Shown here: in pieces, positions 1 through 12,446 of the stretch
How positions within the stretch are numbered: position 1 is the first letter of the stretch
Layout: each line of letters opens with the position of its first letter
NCBI GenBank assembly: GCA_037954325.1
Contig: JBBMNZ010000030.1
Location: forward strand, 11,501,001-11,565,000
DNA length: 64,000 nucleotides
Source: Fistularia commersonii
Lineage: Eukaryota > Chordata > Actinopteri > Syngnathiformes > Fistulariidae
Direction: 5' to 3'
Notes under the pieces: model-generated
Told to the model about the DNA's origin: nothing
The model's database searches: none
What the model saw: only the letters and a program-made list of their open reading frames with translations
Program-made: the position numbers and the translations under genes

Positions 1-1120
1 GCTATCGCTCTTTTCTGGACAAAATGTTTTAATGTGTCCTGTAAAAGGACCACAGAGGAGAAGCTGCCTTCTCTAAGGAACTGATGTGGAACCTTGGAAG
101 ACAAGGTGGATTAGGTTTTAAAAAGGTTCAGTGTTGACAGCTATGAGCATTTGGATGAAACTGAAATTCCATCTGACCTTTGTCTTCATCGCAGTCACCA
201 GGATGTTTTGAATTGGAAAGGATGAGGAATCTGAAAAGGTTGTTGGTTTTTGTACATCAGAGCAAATTGCTTGGTAGATCGAGACAGAGCTGTGAATGGA
301 CAGTTAAAGGTAACACAACCCAAGGAAAAAAATGAATAGTATCAACACATGTACAGGGCAATGGATCATAAACTAATATAATAATAAACAAAATGAGATG
401 AATCAGTGACTGAGTAAACTGATGCTTTGGAAGTAAACATCTGAGAACATGTATTACAGGAACAAGGTTCCTCAGTGCAGGTAGAGGTGTTGTGGCGTCT
501 CTCCAAACCAGGGCAAATGAATGGTACATCACGGTACCATCTTAAAGCAAAGCCATAATGGAAACAACATCTCCCAGGAGGCCGAGTGGCTGACTTGGGG
601 TTTGATCTCCAGCTGAGATAATAGCGACTCTTTGGCTTTAGCTTAGTTCAAATTTGAGACTCAAGGTCTCTGACACAACCTGATGTTCTCCGAAAGCCTG
701 AGGAGCAGGAAGCCATGCAAAAACACACCTCCTGCACCATCTGACCACAGCTGCATATGCAAACCACATGACCTGCTGAGAACAGCCTGATGAAAAATGC
801 ACGGCTGGAATGAACACTGTTACTGATCCGAGGATCAGCGGGTCGGACGAGGTCACGCGGTCCCACTTGCAGGTTGCTCATGTTACGAATCCTCCATGTT
901 TGTAGTCTTTCATTCAAAAACAACACCTCTCGGTCAGTACTGGTTCATTAACCGTGCTTTCCCACTTATTTAAGCCCACTTCACGTACCTAACAAATAAA
1001 ATACATCCAGACGAGCTTGGACAAACCTCAATTATGAATGAGAGCCAACATGTCTCTTATCGCCGCGGATGACTTTCTCCACCGGTTGCAAGCAGTTTGT
1101 GCATTGCTCCACATTGCTCC
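1..1120. other. no recognisable gene
   Basis: Non-coding sequence lying beyond the rarb 3' end. The open frames here are short, lack splice-site context and resemble no family I know. Confidence 0.5.
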
Positions 1121-1170
1121 ACGCTCCCTGCTTTCACCACAGATTACCATGTCGTCTGCAAACATCAGTG
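1121..1170 (-). mobile_element. LINE-B fragment with reverse transcriptase FADD box
   Basis: The minus strand translates to MFADDMVICGESR, the catalytic motif of a non-LTR retrotransposon reverse transcriptase (FADD form of YxDD). It resembles the fragment at 38161-38460. Only about 50 bp is recognisable; it is dead. Confidence 0.55.
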
Positions 1171-2095
1171 TACATCACAATGTCATCTGCAAAACGTAAC
1201 AGTCAAACCGGTTTACGATCTGTTTACATTTGGGACTCGTCACAGATCCCTGGATTGGAAGCTGCTTTCCCACTCTCTGTTGAATGTTGTCTGTAAAAGT
1301 GGAGTTGCCAATAAACGTAACATTAAAAGGCGACCGAGCATTAGCTCAGATGTTTCGGTGACGCTTACACAACACAAATGTCTTCCACCTGCATGGTAAC
1401 GCAAATAGATACACATATTGAACACCGCACAAAACTCAGTTACAGGGTGTAAGAGAATCACAGAGGATGTAGTTTCTCTTTTCCTTTCCTGCCCCGAGTA
1501 ATGAATGGAGTCCGTCTGAGATGAGAGGGACTGCGGTCACGTTGTGTTTGGGGAAAGCGCTTCCTTGTCTCGGCATGTCGCAAACAACACTTTGTCGTCC
1601 TTTCGCCAAGGAGGAGAAGCTGTGCGGGTTTGCGTGATGTGTGACATCAGTGGCAGAAGGTCGGCTTACCTAAACCAGATTTGCCTTCTTTAAAATCTAG
1701 GAGCAAGTCACCGTAGATCTGCCATGTTATGTAACTTTAAGCAACAGTCCATTCTGCAAGGATTTTAAATGATTCGTCTGTGCTGCACTGAGAAGGGTTC
1801 GGCCCTCTATCTTGGTTTTCCTTTCAGGTATACAGATTGCAGCACAGGTTGACTAATTGCACCTTCTCTGAATTTGCAATGTATTTTACAAACCAGTCTT
1901 AGAACTTGAAAGGGCACGTTTTAAAGGCACTTAATGATCCAGAGTTACACAACTCTGGTCAGTAGCGTAACTCCCTCTGGAGGTACTCTAACCTGCACAT
2001 TTTGAGTATGAGTGACGGTTGTTTCTGTATTTTGCATCAGGTCTGGGTTTTTCCAATGTCAGTATTGAAAAACACCCCAGTGCAGTGTGAGCGAT
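1171..2095. other. no recognisable gene
   Basis: I see no coding exon, RNA gene or clear repeat here. Confidence 0.5.
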
Positions 2096-2099
2096 GCAG

Positions 2100-2890
2100 A
2101 TGGATGGAACCGTCACAATTGGCAACCTAGACCTCAAAAAGGTGAGTCCACTGAAATACTTGGGCTCCCTGGTTTGTGCCAATGGGACCGGAGTTGTGCA
2201 AATGCAGCCTGAATAATATGGAGGCGTGTCACCTGAGTCCTGTGCGACCGCAAAACACCCGTCGACCTGATGACAAAGATTTGTTGTGCACCTGGTTTCC
2301 CTGTAGGGCTCTGAATGTTGGCCTACAACAATCAAACCCAAGCAGGTGTTACATACAGTTTTGGTAGGCACTTTCACGGTTGGATCAGAGATGAAGATGT
2401 GCGGGAAGCCGTGGGAGTAGCATCAACAACACATGAAATGCATGACCTTGGGATGGCTATGTGGTGCAAAGGGACAAGATGTCAGCGGCTGCCTGAGGCC
2501 TTCCGGACGCGAGCCCTGTGGATGTCCCAAGGAACGATAGCTTTATCTTCTTCTCAAGGGAATACATGTGACTCCCAAATGTTGCCCCCGGCGACACTTG
2601 CGATCCCAAGAAGGGGAGATCGGCGTGCAGAAAGACGGCCCCCGCAGCCACGACGGACAAGAAAATGATGAGGAAACTTTGTTCCTTCTGAATTAAAACT
2701 CCGCTTTTCTAGAAGGAGCTAAGCCGGATATGTTTTTTAAAGATTCTAGACCGGTTCGGTGTCAGTGTCAGTGTTGTGAAGCTACGACAGTCGTCAAAAC
2801 AGTCTGAGGAAGGAATGCCCACATGTAGTACATGTGGGGCACAACAGGAGACTTCCACATTACATATGTTCTTCGTCTGCCGCCAACCGG
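2100..2890 (+). mobile_element. decayed LINE: RT KYLGSLV motif and C-terminal CCHC
   Basis: At 2106-2192 the plus strand reads a segment containing VSPLKYLGSLVCANG, typical of the reverse transcriptase thumb edge of non-LTR retrotransposons. About 650 bp on, at 2824-2880, it reads CSTCGAQQETSTLHMFFVC, a C-X2-C-X9-H-X4-C knuckle like those at LINE C-termini. Frames between them are broken. The two pieces may belong to one element; that link is inference. Confidence 0.45.
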
Positions 2891-5800
2891 CTCCACGCCA
2901 TCATTCACTGAAATGATACAAATCCAGCAGACGGTTCGAGTCCAGGTGTGAAGAGCAGCGTTTAGCTTGGCGCCGTTCCATTCCTAATCTGATCCACACC
3001 GCCGCGGCACCGGAGCTGCTCAGCCTAATGGAATGCAGCCATCGCTGTAGAAATTACTTCAACCTGTGCGTCTCCTGCTTTTAACAAGTCAGAAACTGCA
3101 GCGGCAAGAGCGTGCAGGAGAGATGCTTCACACGACGTAGCGCACTCTTTGTTAGAGCTCTGCATTCTCCTGATCAATCATTTCCAGATAGGTCAAAGTC
3201 AGATTTTTATGATTTCATTTAAATTGCGCTTCCTTTTACAACCTTTTGCTTAGTCCACAGTCCCCTCTTGCTTCTATATTCATGACAGCATCCCTGACGA
3301 ACATCAGTGCCAACAGAGACTTATAATACTTCCCTTTCAGCTGTGGGTTATTGAAATACTTGCAGTCGAAGCAGAACAACAAAACCCCAGAGTGTGTTGT
3401 TCATTATACAGAATGTACATGGCGGAAATGTGAACTCTAGATATCCCGCATCTGAGAGAAATGCCATTATTTATCATCTGACTGAAGTGCTTAAAAAGCA
3501 ATGGCTACCTCTTTGAATTTTTGACTGACCACACCAGTCCATGATCAACTGGGGCGTGACGGTAGCTCTTCACATGGATATGATTCAAGTGAAGGTTGTT
3601 ATTGGAAATATTTTGACTGGAACTGCATCCAACACATTTTTGGACAGCTTTTTGCGACTTGTTGTTGGACGTCACAGGGTGCGACGGCAGCAGATCTGAT
3701 GTTCCACTGAATGAATGGAACCCGAGCGTGGAAAAAGACGGGAGCAGACGGGAGTCGGAAAAAAGAAACAGCGCGGCATCAGCACCTAAACGCCAGCGGG
3801 GCTTCTAACGTGTTGTCCATGTGCCTCTCATATGTGGTCAATGACGTTATCTCCATAGGCTGAAGGTGATTTTGGTTCCATCCGAACCTTTTGAGCTGAT
3901 TTAGAAAAAAACGTGAGTCCTACAGCGTCACAGTCTGCAGATCCCCTCACCAGGACTCAATGCTTTTCCACCGCCATGTTCCCACCCTCGACTCACCTGG
4001 TAACTCTCACCCGAAGCTGATCAGCGATTGGGTCAACGATTGGTCTTGCTTCTTCCTTTGGTGTTCCAGTGTTTCAGACAGCATTTCTGGACCTTACCGT
4101 CCGATCTGGATCCTTCTGCTATTCGTGCCAGACATTCGTGCTTGTCCTAACTACCATTTTTTGTGACATCCAGTGTCTGATGCTTCCGACCTCGGACCGA
4201 GGGCCACTCGGGCCACAGTCTCAGACGGCCATGGAGCGAGAAGGACCAGCTTCAGCTCAAGCACCATATGTCCTCTGCGGTATCGATCAAACGTGCGCAC
4301 CCTTGAATACTTGTGTAGTCCGATTCTGGATCATCGGTAATGGTTCTACATGAAGTCTCACAAACGCACGAGTCAACGGTCCTCATCAGCTTCAGAGAGC
4401 TTGAATCAATATTTGCGGTTCCTCTCAGACCCTCAGGAGGGTTTGTTCAGAATCTTGGATTGTAACAAGTGAAAACAGACTCGCCAAATATTTGTCTGTC
4501 TTGCGGAGCGAAGAACCAGAGGATCCGATCGGCCTGTTCTTCTCACTCAACTAAAAGCTTTTCCTCACGGTCTGGATCTTTGCCACACGCGAAGTTTTAT
4601 CAAACTGACATACGGGACAACTTTCAGAATCGATACAAGAAGAATCAGGTGACCGGAGTCGATTAGCCTGTGGCGCTCAGAGAGAGGAACAGTGTCACTT
4701 TGAAGATGTTCATTAAAATCCCCATCAAAGACAGGGAGCCATGGATCATTGCGATGATTCCCAGCAGAAATACAAACTACCGGCCAACATTCCCTGCCAG
4801 TGATTCACTGCTTATGGAGGTTCTGGTCACTTGGACATTCTCCAGAACCTGTTCGCATCTCAAAAAAGCAGTTGGGCTGTTTGTAATAGAAATCTGGCTC
4901 TACGTCTTCCGACTTCCCAGCAGATCTCTGGTTACTGACGGATATCTTCACACGCGCCTTCAGATTAGGTCCCTCTCCTCCCGAGTGTGCTCTTCACTCA
5001 CTTGTGCAAGAATGGACACGTGGAGCGATCCAGAAGCTTTGGATAGACTGGCTCCGGTGGGTCCCGACTGGTCTTTGGTCTTCTTCTTGGCAGCTCATCT
5101 TCTGCACATCATGTGCATGTGATGTCACCTTAAATGTGTCATGTTTGGACATTCCAGCTTGATGTTCAGCCTCATTGATGACCAACGTTGTGAACGGATG
5201 CCAGTTCTAACACTCCACGCTGGACAACGTTGTCGGTCCTGGAGGAGAATGAAAGTCTTCTCTCTGAGCCTCCGATCCCAGGAGAGTCCTGACCTGTGAA
5301 CAGCCTGAGTCTGCTTCAAATGGTTACTATGGGCAACCAAACAAAGATACTTTTGGACTAAAGCACTGAAGGAGTGACGGTGCTTTCATTATCTAAGCAG
5401 CTCTTCACAGACTTACGATTAGATGCCTTCTAACTGTCCAATCTGAGATCTGCTCTGCTATGCACCTTGGCAATTTTACCTAAATGCACCATTTGTAAAT
5501 AAACCAATCTTTCGCCAAAATCTCCCATAGCTCGTAGCCCTGAAATCATCCTAGGTGGCAACAGCTGAACTAAATTTAGACCTGATGATGGTGCGCTGAT
5601 TCAGATGACTCTCAATGGGTTCTGGAGGAGAAACTGGGTTGCCTCACTCACTGACAGGCAGCGAATTTAAGATGCACCGGCAAAAAGGCGCCGGGCCGAC
5701 CGATGAGATTGAGGAGATCTAATTCCTGTGTGGGCTCTGGAACGGCTGGTCCGGGGGAAACCCTGCTTCTCACCCAGCTGGGATAGATTCCGGTGTCCTG

Positions 5801-8268
5801 GTTACATGATGCGTGAATAAAAAGATGAACGCCTGTACGCCCGACACAAGAAGACACGGGAAGGGCTGGACAATGGTTCAGTATTTGAGCTGGAACTACA
5901 AATATGGCGTCTCTGGACCACAGATTCACAAAGAGCTGGATTTGAGAGCTGGATTCACAAGGGGAATCAGGGACTGTTGACTTGTACCTTGAGTATCACG
6001 CTTATGTTTCTCTGCTGTTTCTGAAAGCCTGATATAACCAAATTTATTTGTATTAAATTGCAATATAGAGGGTCCTAAACTTCCGTTCCGCGATTTTGGC
6101 CGCAAGTCCGAGCTCACATACTGTAATTAAGTAGTTGAGGCGAACACATGGATGAAACCTTAGTCTTGGAACTAAAAACACTGTACATCAAAAATGTAAA
6201 ATAAAATGCCCTACGCCTGGGAGCCATAATGAAGGGCAAAAAGTTTCGCATATGACAAAAAGCAAATGTTGCACAATCCAACCTGGCGTGGAACTGGCGA
6301 ATATAGACAAAGCCGTCTTTCTTGTGCGCGCCCGCGCGGCAATGTATTCTTCCACTCAGCTTGGCAGTCGGTTCCTGTGCAAAATTTGTTTAACGTCAGA
6401 GACGGCGTACGTTGGAATGATGGAAAAAGACTTTGTAAATTAATTCACGGCGGCGGAGACATGAAAAGGAAAGCCGCGGTGGAGGACGAGGGTTTCCTGA
6501 ATGGGCTTTTTCTTACATAACGACCGCTCACCTGCCTGTTCTCAGGACAAACTCAGGTCCAGTTGCAGGGGATGTTGTAGTTAGCCAGTTGTCGGCTGGA
6601 CTTTGAGATATTTAAAGTTATGGCCCCCGACGCCCCCCTGTTTCTCTGCAGCCAGGTGACGGTGCTGTGGGATTCTGCAGGATCTTCACACTTGGCTCTT
6701 CTGAGATGAAGCAGAGGAGGTGAGAGAGAGGACTTCTATTTCTGGCCTGGAAACACAATCGCGGAATTGAAGGAGAACCTGCGGGGGAAATGTCTGCCAG
6801 TCTGCAGGCCGTGATTCAGCCGGGGGTCCTTCTTCCCAACTGGAACTGGCCAATCAACGGCAACTGGGGTCACGTGGTAGCAGTTTGGGCTTTCTCCTCA
6901 CTCATCTTCACCGTCGGAGAAGAACAATTGACTCAACCGTCTGAAAACCAGATGCTCCTGAAGTGACGGACGAGAGGTTTGCAGACTCAACTTGTGGAAA
7001 GAGTATTCAGCCAATCACACCAGGGAACTTCTCCCTGTGAGGCAGTAGCACTAACCTGCTAACCTGGGATCTCACCCAGCGGCTGAATGTCTGCTCATAT
7101 TTCAGAAGCTAACAGTGATTATCCTGTGTTTGCTGTTCAGAGGTAACAGAGGTAGTGGTTATTATGGGACGTGGGGTTGCAGTGAATCTGAGCCTGTCAT
7201 TGCAGGCGGTAAACAAACCGCAGCAAAGCTCCGTCCGACCTCGCGCCCCTCTCTCAGCCCGTCTACCAAGAAGTAAGGGATTGGCGATCCCGCTGGGCAG
7301 CAGGGACGCTCTGTTCTGGAGGCTGTCAAGCGGCGTTAGGGTCAACCGTCGGCATGGAGCCCGGCACAGACACAAACACACACTCACACACACACACCTA
7401 TCGTATAACCCTATGTTGCAGGGGCAGTGTGCAGGTGCAATGCGATGGTAAAAACAAATACGGAGCTCAAAGTGGGGAATCTATGTGTCCGTCGGCCTCT
7501 TCGGGCTGCGATGGTCACCTTTGCTCTCACTGACATCTAGCAGAGGGCGGGAGCAGGCGGCGTCTGGATGAAGGATGAGGAGGCGGAGCCGAAGACAGCT
7601 GAGACAAGGCGAGATGTCGCTTGGTTTGAGAGGAAGAGTTTGGCCGAAAAAGACGAAGTTCGGAAAAGATGTTCGGATCCCTGCCTTCAGATGTTCGCTC
7701 AAGTGAGCAACAGTGCGTGGGCAAAGAGAGGCTTCCACGGAGAAGATCTGCAACGACGGCTACCATGAAGCTGACCTGGAAGGTTTATCACCTGATAGGA
7801 ATCAGAGCTGAGAGTCCACACCTTATCTAGAGGTGAAATAAGCCCCGTTGATGACATGACCTACATACCTGCTATGACCATCTCCAGCAGGACGTAGAAA
7901 CCAGATCCAGCCCCCGAGAGGAAGATTCCTGGCCGGACCTGTTCCTGGTGGAGGAGCTTCCCGGAAAATAACAGCGCACGGGAATAAATGGATGAGGTCC
8001 TGAAGCCTCAGGAGACAGGACTTCATGGTGTGTCGTAGAGCCTCAGTCGTGAACGTCACCCTGCACCCTTGGGGAGTCGCAGAACCATAGCCGTGTTTCC
8101 CCTGCATTCTCACCTGGACTGACTCCCACTGTGGCATCCATGGTTAATGCCATGGAATTGTATGTAATTAGATGTAATGTAATACTTTACACTCAGTGCA
8201 TTGTATTTCAGGACAGGAAATACAGTCAATCCCACCCTTCTGTCATGTAGGAGTGTCTGATTCTGTCC

Positions 8269-8269
<1 letters not shown>
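2891..8269. other. 5.4 kb without recognisable gene
   Basis: Mixed-composition sequence. The longest frame (4670-5122, plus, 150 codons) has no domain I recognise, no splice context and ordinary composition. 3170-3260 has AT-rich motif clusters that could be a conserved element. A short imperfect CA run lies near 7374-7400. Confidence 0.45.

Positions 8270-8303
<34 letters not shown>
8270..8303. repeat. (CA)n microsatellite
   Basis: About 17 uninterrupted CA units. Confidence 0.95.
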
Positions 8304-8305
<2 letters not shown>

Positions 8306-8329
8306 GTCATTCTGTGGAGTTTTCAATTG

Positions 8330-8412
8330 GATGGCATAGGTTGGTCCAGGGTTGATGCTCACTCTGAGCCAGGATAGGCTCCGCCCCCTGGCGTCAGTGT
8401 TATGGGTGAAGA
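8330..8412 (+). mobile_element. SINE-1 3'-half fragment
   Basis: Contains the recurring core ggataggctccgccccctgg found at the 3' part of SINE-1 copies in this window. It lies against the Tigger element. Confidence 0.45.
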
Positions 8413-8427
8413 ATTAATATGTTTAAA

Positions 8428-9158
8428 CAGTGAACCCTCGCATTTTGGCTTTCGCGCCCCATGCTGATTTTTTTTTATTCGGTTCTAGCACTGAAAGAAA
8501 TGAGACAATCAATGCCAGCTGGAAGAAATTGTGGCCTGAAGCGGTCCACGATTATAAGGGCTTTTCAGCGACTAGAATTCCTAACGCCAAAGCCGACAGG
8601 ACAGTGAAGTTGGCACGCATTCTTGGAGGAGAAGGCTTCTCCGACATGTCTCCCGACGACATCAATGGCTTAATAGACTGCCATTCGGATCCGCTGACAA
8701 ACGAGGACCCCGGCGAGATGATGAAGACTGCCAGCGAGGAAGAGGAAGAGAAGCGACAAGAGGAGGAAGAAATCAAAGAGACCGGTCTCATACTTGAACA
8801 ACTTAAAAAAGCTATGACAAACGCTGCAAAAGCTCTACAAAATATGCAAGATCGGGGCCACGATATGGTTCGATCGGTCCACTTTTGTAACTTGATGGAC
8901 GGGGCTGTGGCAGGTTGCAAACTATTTTCAACCAGAAAAAAGCAGAAGCAGCAACTGCCTATAACAATGTTTCTGAAGCAAAAAAATGCCAGTAAAGAAC
9001 ACATATGCGCAGGGAGGTTCGTGAAGGGTTACATGAGGTCCGTTCAGGGTTAATATATCTGTAAACACCATCCAAATGGTTACATCTCGACTTTGCAGAA
9101 ATGTACTTTTTGTGGCGGGTCTTGGAATGTAGCTCCCGTGAAGAGTGAAGGTACACTG
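8428..9158 (+). mobile_element. internally deleted Tigger/pogo DNA transposon
   Basis: The ends are imperfect inverted repeats: the left starts CAGTGAACCCTCGC and the right, reversed, starts CAGTGTACCTTCAC. A TA follows the right end, as expected for pogo-type insertion; the left flank is AA. Inside is only the C-terminal part of the transposase, so the helix-turn-helix and DDE catalytic regions are deleted and the element cannot move itself. Confidence 0.75.
8430..9053 (+). pseudogene. TIGD1-like transposase C-terminal remnant
   Basis: This open frame of about 207 codons includes INASWKKLWPEAVHDYKGF, a segment with GGEGFSDMSPDDINGL, PLTNED, a Glu-rich stretch and a basic end with QLPITMFLKQ. 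These are features of the C-terminus of Tigger/TIGD1 transposases, which come from the jerky/CENP-B-like group. The first residues come from the terminal repeat read through in frame, and there is no ATG at the start (it begins GTG). The N-terminal CENP-B-type DNA-binding and DDE domains are absent. I read it as a relic that happens to stay open, not a working gene; domestication is possible but unsupported. Confidence 0.7.
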
Positions 9159-9612
9159 TACATCAGTCATCAATATTCACCTCATTTATACATAAAAATA
9201 TCACCTGATCCACTGCTGCGTCTCAAATGTGGACTCCACTGTGTGTTTTCATCACATTTCTCATCAAAAACTAGTAATTTTCTCGCTTTTAGGGTCAGGA
9301 GACGGGAACAATGTGTGTCTGTGTTTGTGTATTCATGTGCACCTTACGGTTGGTCAACACACCTCCTGCTTGGAAAGTGTTTCAAGGTCTGTGACATTTA
9401 ACTCCAGGCCTGGGAACAGACAGGGAGTTTGTGAAGGCCCGCAGCGGCAGCTGGAGAACAGAGTCCAGTTGGATCGTCTGGAGAACTTCCAGAGTCCGGT
9501 CAGGTCATCTGGAGTAACCTCCGGACTTTTCACCAAGTGAAAACTGACCTCCTCACACTTGTCCTCAGCGAGCGGAGTCAGCAACTGCAGAGACAGTTGT
9601 TCCCCACCAAGT

Positions 9613-9614
<2 letters not shown>

Positions 9615-9649
<35 letters not shown>
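9615..9649. repeat. (AC)n microsatellite
   Basis: About 17 AC units. Confidence 0.95.
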
Positions 9650-9650
<1 letters not shown>

Positions 9651-9764
9651 GCTGATTGTGTCCTCTTGATGAGTCCGATTGCAGAAGGTCCTTCACATCC
9701 TGATCAGATGATATGCTGCTGCTGCCACCAAGTGGACATGATCAATACTGCACATACGTCAGGT

Positions 9765-10000
9765 TCTCCGCTCCCTTCAGGGTCTCCACAGCCAATCATC
9801 TGCCTCCATCTAACCCTCTTCTCACACCAGCTAACTTCGTGTCCTTGATCACTGCATCCATAGATCTCCTCCGTGGTCTTCATCCAGACCTCCGACCTCA
9901 GCACACCTTCACCCAGATCTCCAGCATCCCTCCTCTGTCCATGTCCAAGCAGTCCATGTCAGCAGGACTTTATCTCCAGAAGAGCAGCCATGTGACGTCC
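9765..10000 (-). mobile_element. LINE-B 3' fragment
   Basis: The minus strand carries the end of the LINE-B open frame (RVRWRQMIGCGDPEG) and its 3' end, whose complement on the plus strand is cttcagggtctccacagcc. Frames are broken. Confidence 0.65.
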
Positions 10001-10269
10001 CAATGATGGATGAGACTGAATCTGACCTCTGTCTCTTGTTTCTCCTGAACCTGGTCCCTCAGGAACCATCTGCTGATTCTTGTTTCATTTAGATCACACA
10101 CCTGGTTCTGATCTCCAGCCCTCACAGTTGGAGTTCCTGGCAGAAGCCTCGGTGGCTGAAGGTCGATGCGCGGCTTTATGAAGAGTGGAAGCTCCTCTTC
10201 CAGACGCTGCCATTTGCCTCCATCTTGTGGGCAAACCGGGACACGCAGGCCGGACACTTTCTCCTCCCC

Positions 10270-10515
10270 CTTCGACATGAACCTCCTGAGCTCTGGTCTT
10301 CCTCCAGATCTCCTGCCTGGCAGCTCCAACCTAAGCATTCTCCTGCCCAGATCTTCTCCATCCCTGCTCCCAACCATCTCAGCGTGACTTTATCTCCAGA
10401 ACATCTACCATGTGCTGTCCCTCTGACGGACTCCTCCCGGATCCTTTCCATCCTCCTCGCTCCCAAACAGAAACCTCCACATCTTCACCCCTGCTGCCTC
10501 CAGCTCCGACAAAAT
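10270..10515 (-). mobile_element. LINE-B 3' fragment, second copy
   Basis: The minus strand encodes RMERIREESVRGTAHGRCSG and then a frameshifted GEDLGRRMLRLELPGRRSGG. It lies 270 bp from the copy at 9765 in the same orientation. Confidence 0.7.
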
Positions 10516-12446
10516 CCTCCATCGCAAAGCCACTCATGGACTGTTAATCACAAATAAAGATGATGTTGCTGATGATGTTGTGATATCTTCAGACTCGGCA
10601 GAACCCACAGACTGTTCATCTTGAAAGTGCAATACTTCAACTGGAACATCAACTATGTCGGGAGAGGAGAGGAAAAGATCTGCTCCAGATGGAGACGTCT
10701 GGCGGACGTTTCTGTCGTGGTGTTCAAGGTGCGCCTGGAACAGCTCACCTGAAGCTCACCACCGATCAGGACCAGCATGGAGACGCTCGCCTGAGACTCA
10801 CCCAGATCCAGAAGGTCCACATCCTCACCTCCTCTGGCGTTCACCCTCTGTGAGTGACTGACGCCAGCACTAGCCGCTACTTTAAAATAAATATATTTTA
10901 TTACTTTGCCAGGACAGGTAAAGTTAAACAGTAAATGAACAGAAGAGCATGTTAATGGAGAAACAAGGACCACATTTAAAACGGCCACCTCCACATCTCC
11001 TTGAAACATGGCTGTACAACACTGCATATGAATGCTGGCTCTCCTGACGGGAAACAGTTCAGTCGCGGGATCTGAGAAGGTCCGGTCCAGGGTCGGACCC
11101 GTACGGGGGGGCCGGTCGGGGCGGCGGGTTCACGTTTGGCGCGAGTCCTTACCACGGGAGATGAAGGTTTTGGATCGGTTGAACCAATGGTGTCCGTGGT
11201 GAGGGTTTGCGATCGATCTACCCCGCGATCCGGGTCGACACGCAAGCATCCGCCTTCTCTATCGCGCGTCCGGACACTCCAGCAGGAGGAACCCGGAGAA
11301 CCTGGAGAGGAGAACATGGAGACGCCCCACCAATGCGGTGAGGTGGAAGCTCCAACCCCTGCTCAAAGTAGTTGTGCAGAGCGCCCCCTAGTGGTCACCC
11401 CGTATCGGCCGAACCCCGGTTCAGTTCTTCATCGGTGGCACCGGATCACCGTCTGTTGATTGATTGATCGATTGATTGATTGATTGACGACGGGTGACGG
11501 GTGCTCGGAGCGGAACCGGATCGGTGGACACGACCTGCTCTGTCCGTCTGCGCCGAGGACCAGATTCCACTTCCTCCTCCTTTTTTTTTCCCCCCCGAGA
11601 AACGAAAGAAAACAAACACTTGACGTCATCGGATATTCCCATGGACAAATGAGAGCGTCTTTTTTCTTTTCTTTCCACAGAGGTGCCGACTGGAATGCAA
11701 AGCACACATACCGTTTTTATATAACACCTCTGCAGTGAGCCGGGGAGCAGAATATTACACTTACATCGGTACGACATTCAACGCAAACGGACGTGTAAGA
11801 GGAGTTCAGCGTTGTGAAGTTTGTTTCCTGAAAGGAAGAGAAAACAGGCCCTGCTGGGATCGACATGGACATTCTTCTGCTGAAAAGAAGGAAAAATAAA
11901 CACCAAGAGCCGTCCGTTCGTCTCTCACCGGGAGAGGAAGACGGCGAGAACCGGGGAAACGAACCAACGAATCGGCACCGGCTCCCCTCGCGTGATATGT
12001 TTTTTCCGAGCGGCGGCGGAAACCGAGGCCTTTGCTTGTTCGACGGAGACCCAGGGGCTGCCGCCGGTGACTGATCACAGATAATCTGCCTGGCAACTGT
12101 TTCTGCGAGGTGACGGAATTGAACCAGCGACCCTCTCTTTTCTGGTAAAAATGGCGTCCTGCGTGTTCAAGACGTGTTCAAGAACCAGCGAGCGGGAAGG
12201 TGGCAATGGAGGCGAGCGCTAAGGGCGCCGCGGCCGCCAAGGGGCGCCACATCACGGGGACAGAAAATTTACCTACAATGAAATGAAACCACTGATGAAA
12301 GCAGAAACAATCACATTGATTCAAAAGTAAAGAAACGCCCAATTAACATTATAACAGATACTTAACATGTATTTATAATTTATTACTATTATTATTATTT
12401 ACTCACTAATTTACAGGATTTTTGTTTTGTGGTCAGCTTATTAATA
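10516..12446. other. GC-rich stretch without recognised gene
   Basis: About 11030-11450 and 11860-12260 are rich in CpG. An (ATTG)n run lies at 11458-11487. A piece at about 11277-11330 resembles SINE-1. Near 12206 an ATG opens a short Ala/Lys-rich frame that stops soon. No exon can be supported. Confidence 0.45.

Noticed and set aside
3190..3205. aggtcaaagtca as a retinoid/nuclear-receptor direct repeat
   Set aside because: Spacing and second half-site do not fit a DR1, DR2 or DR5 element well; single half-sites are common by chance.
4670..5122. 150-codon plus-strand frame
   Set aside because: No domain, signal peptide or repeat structure that I can name and no neighbouring exon signals.
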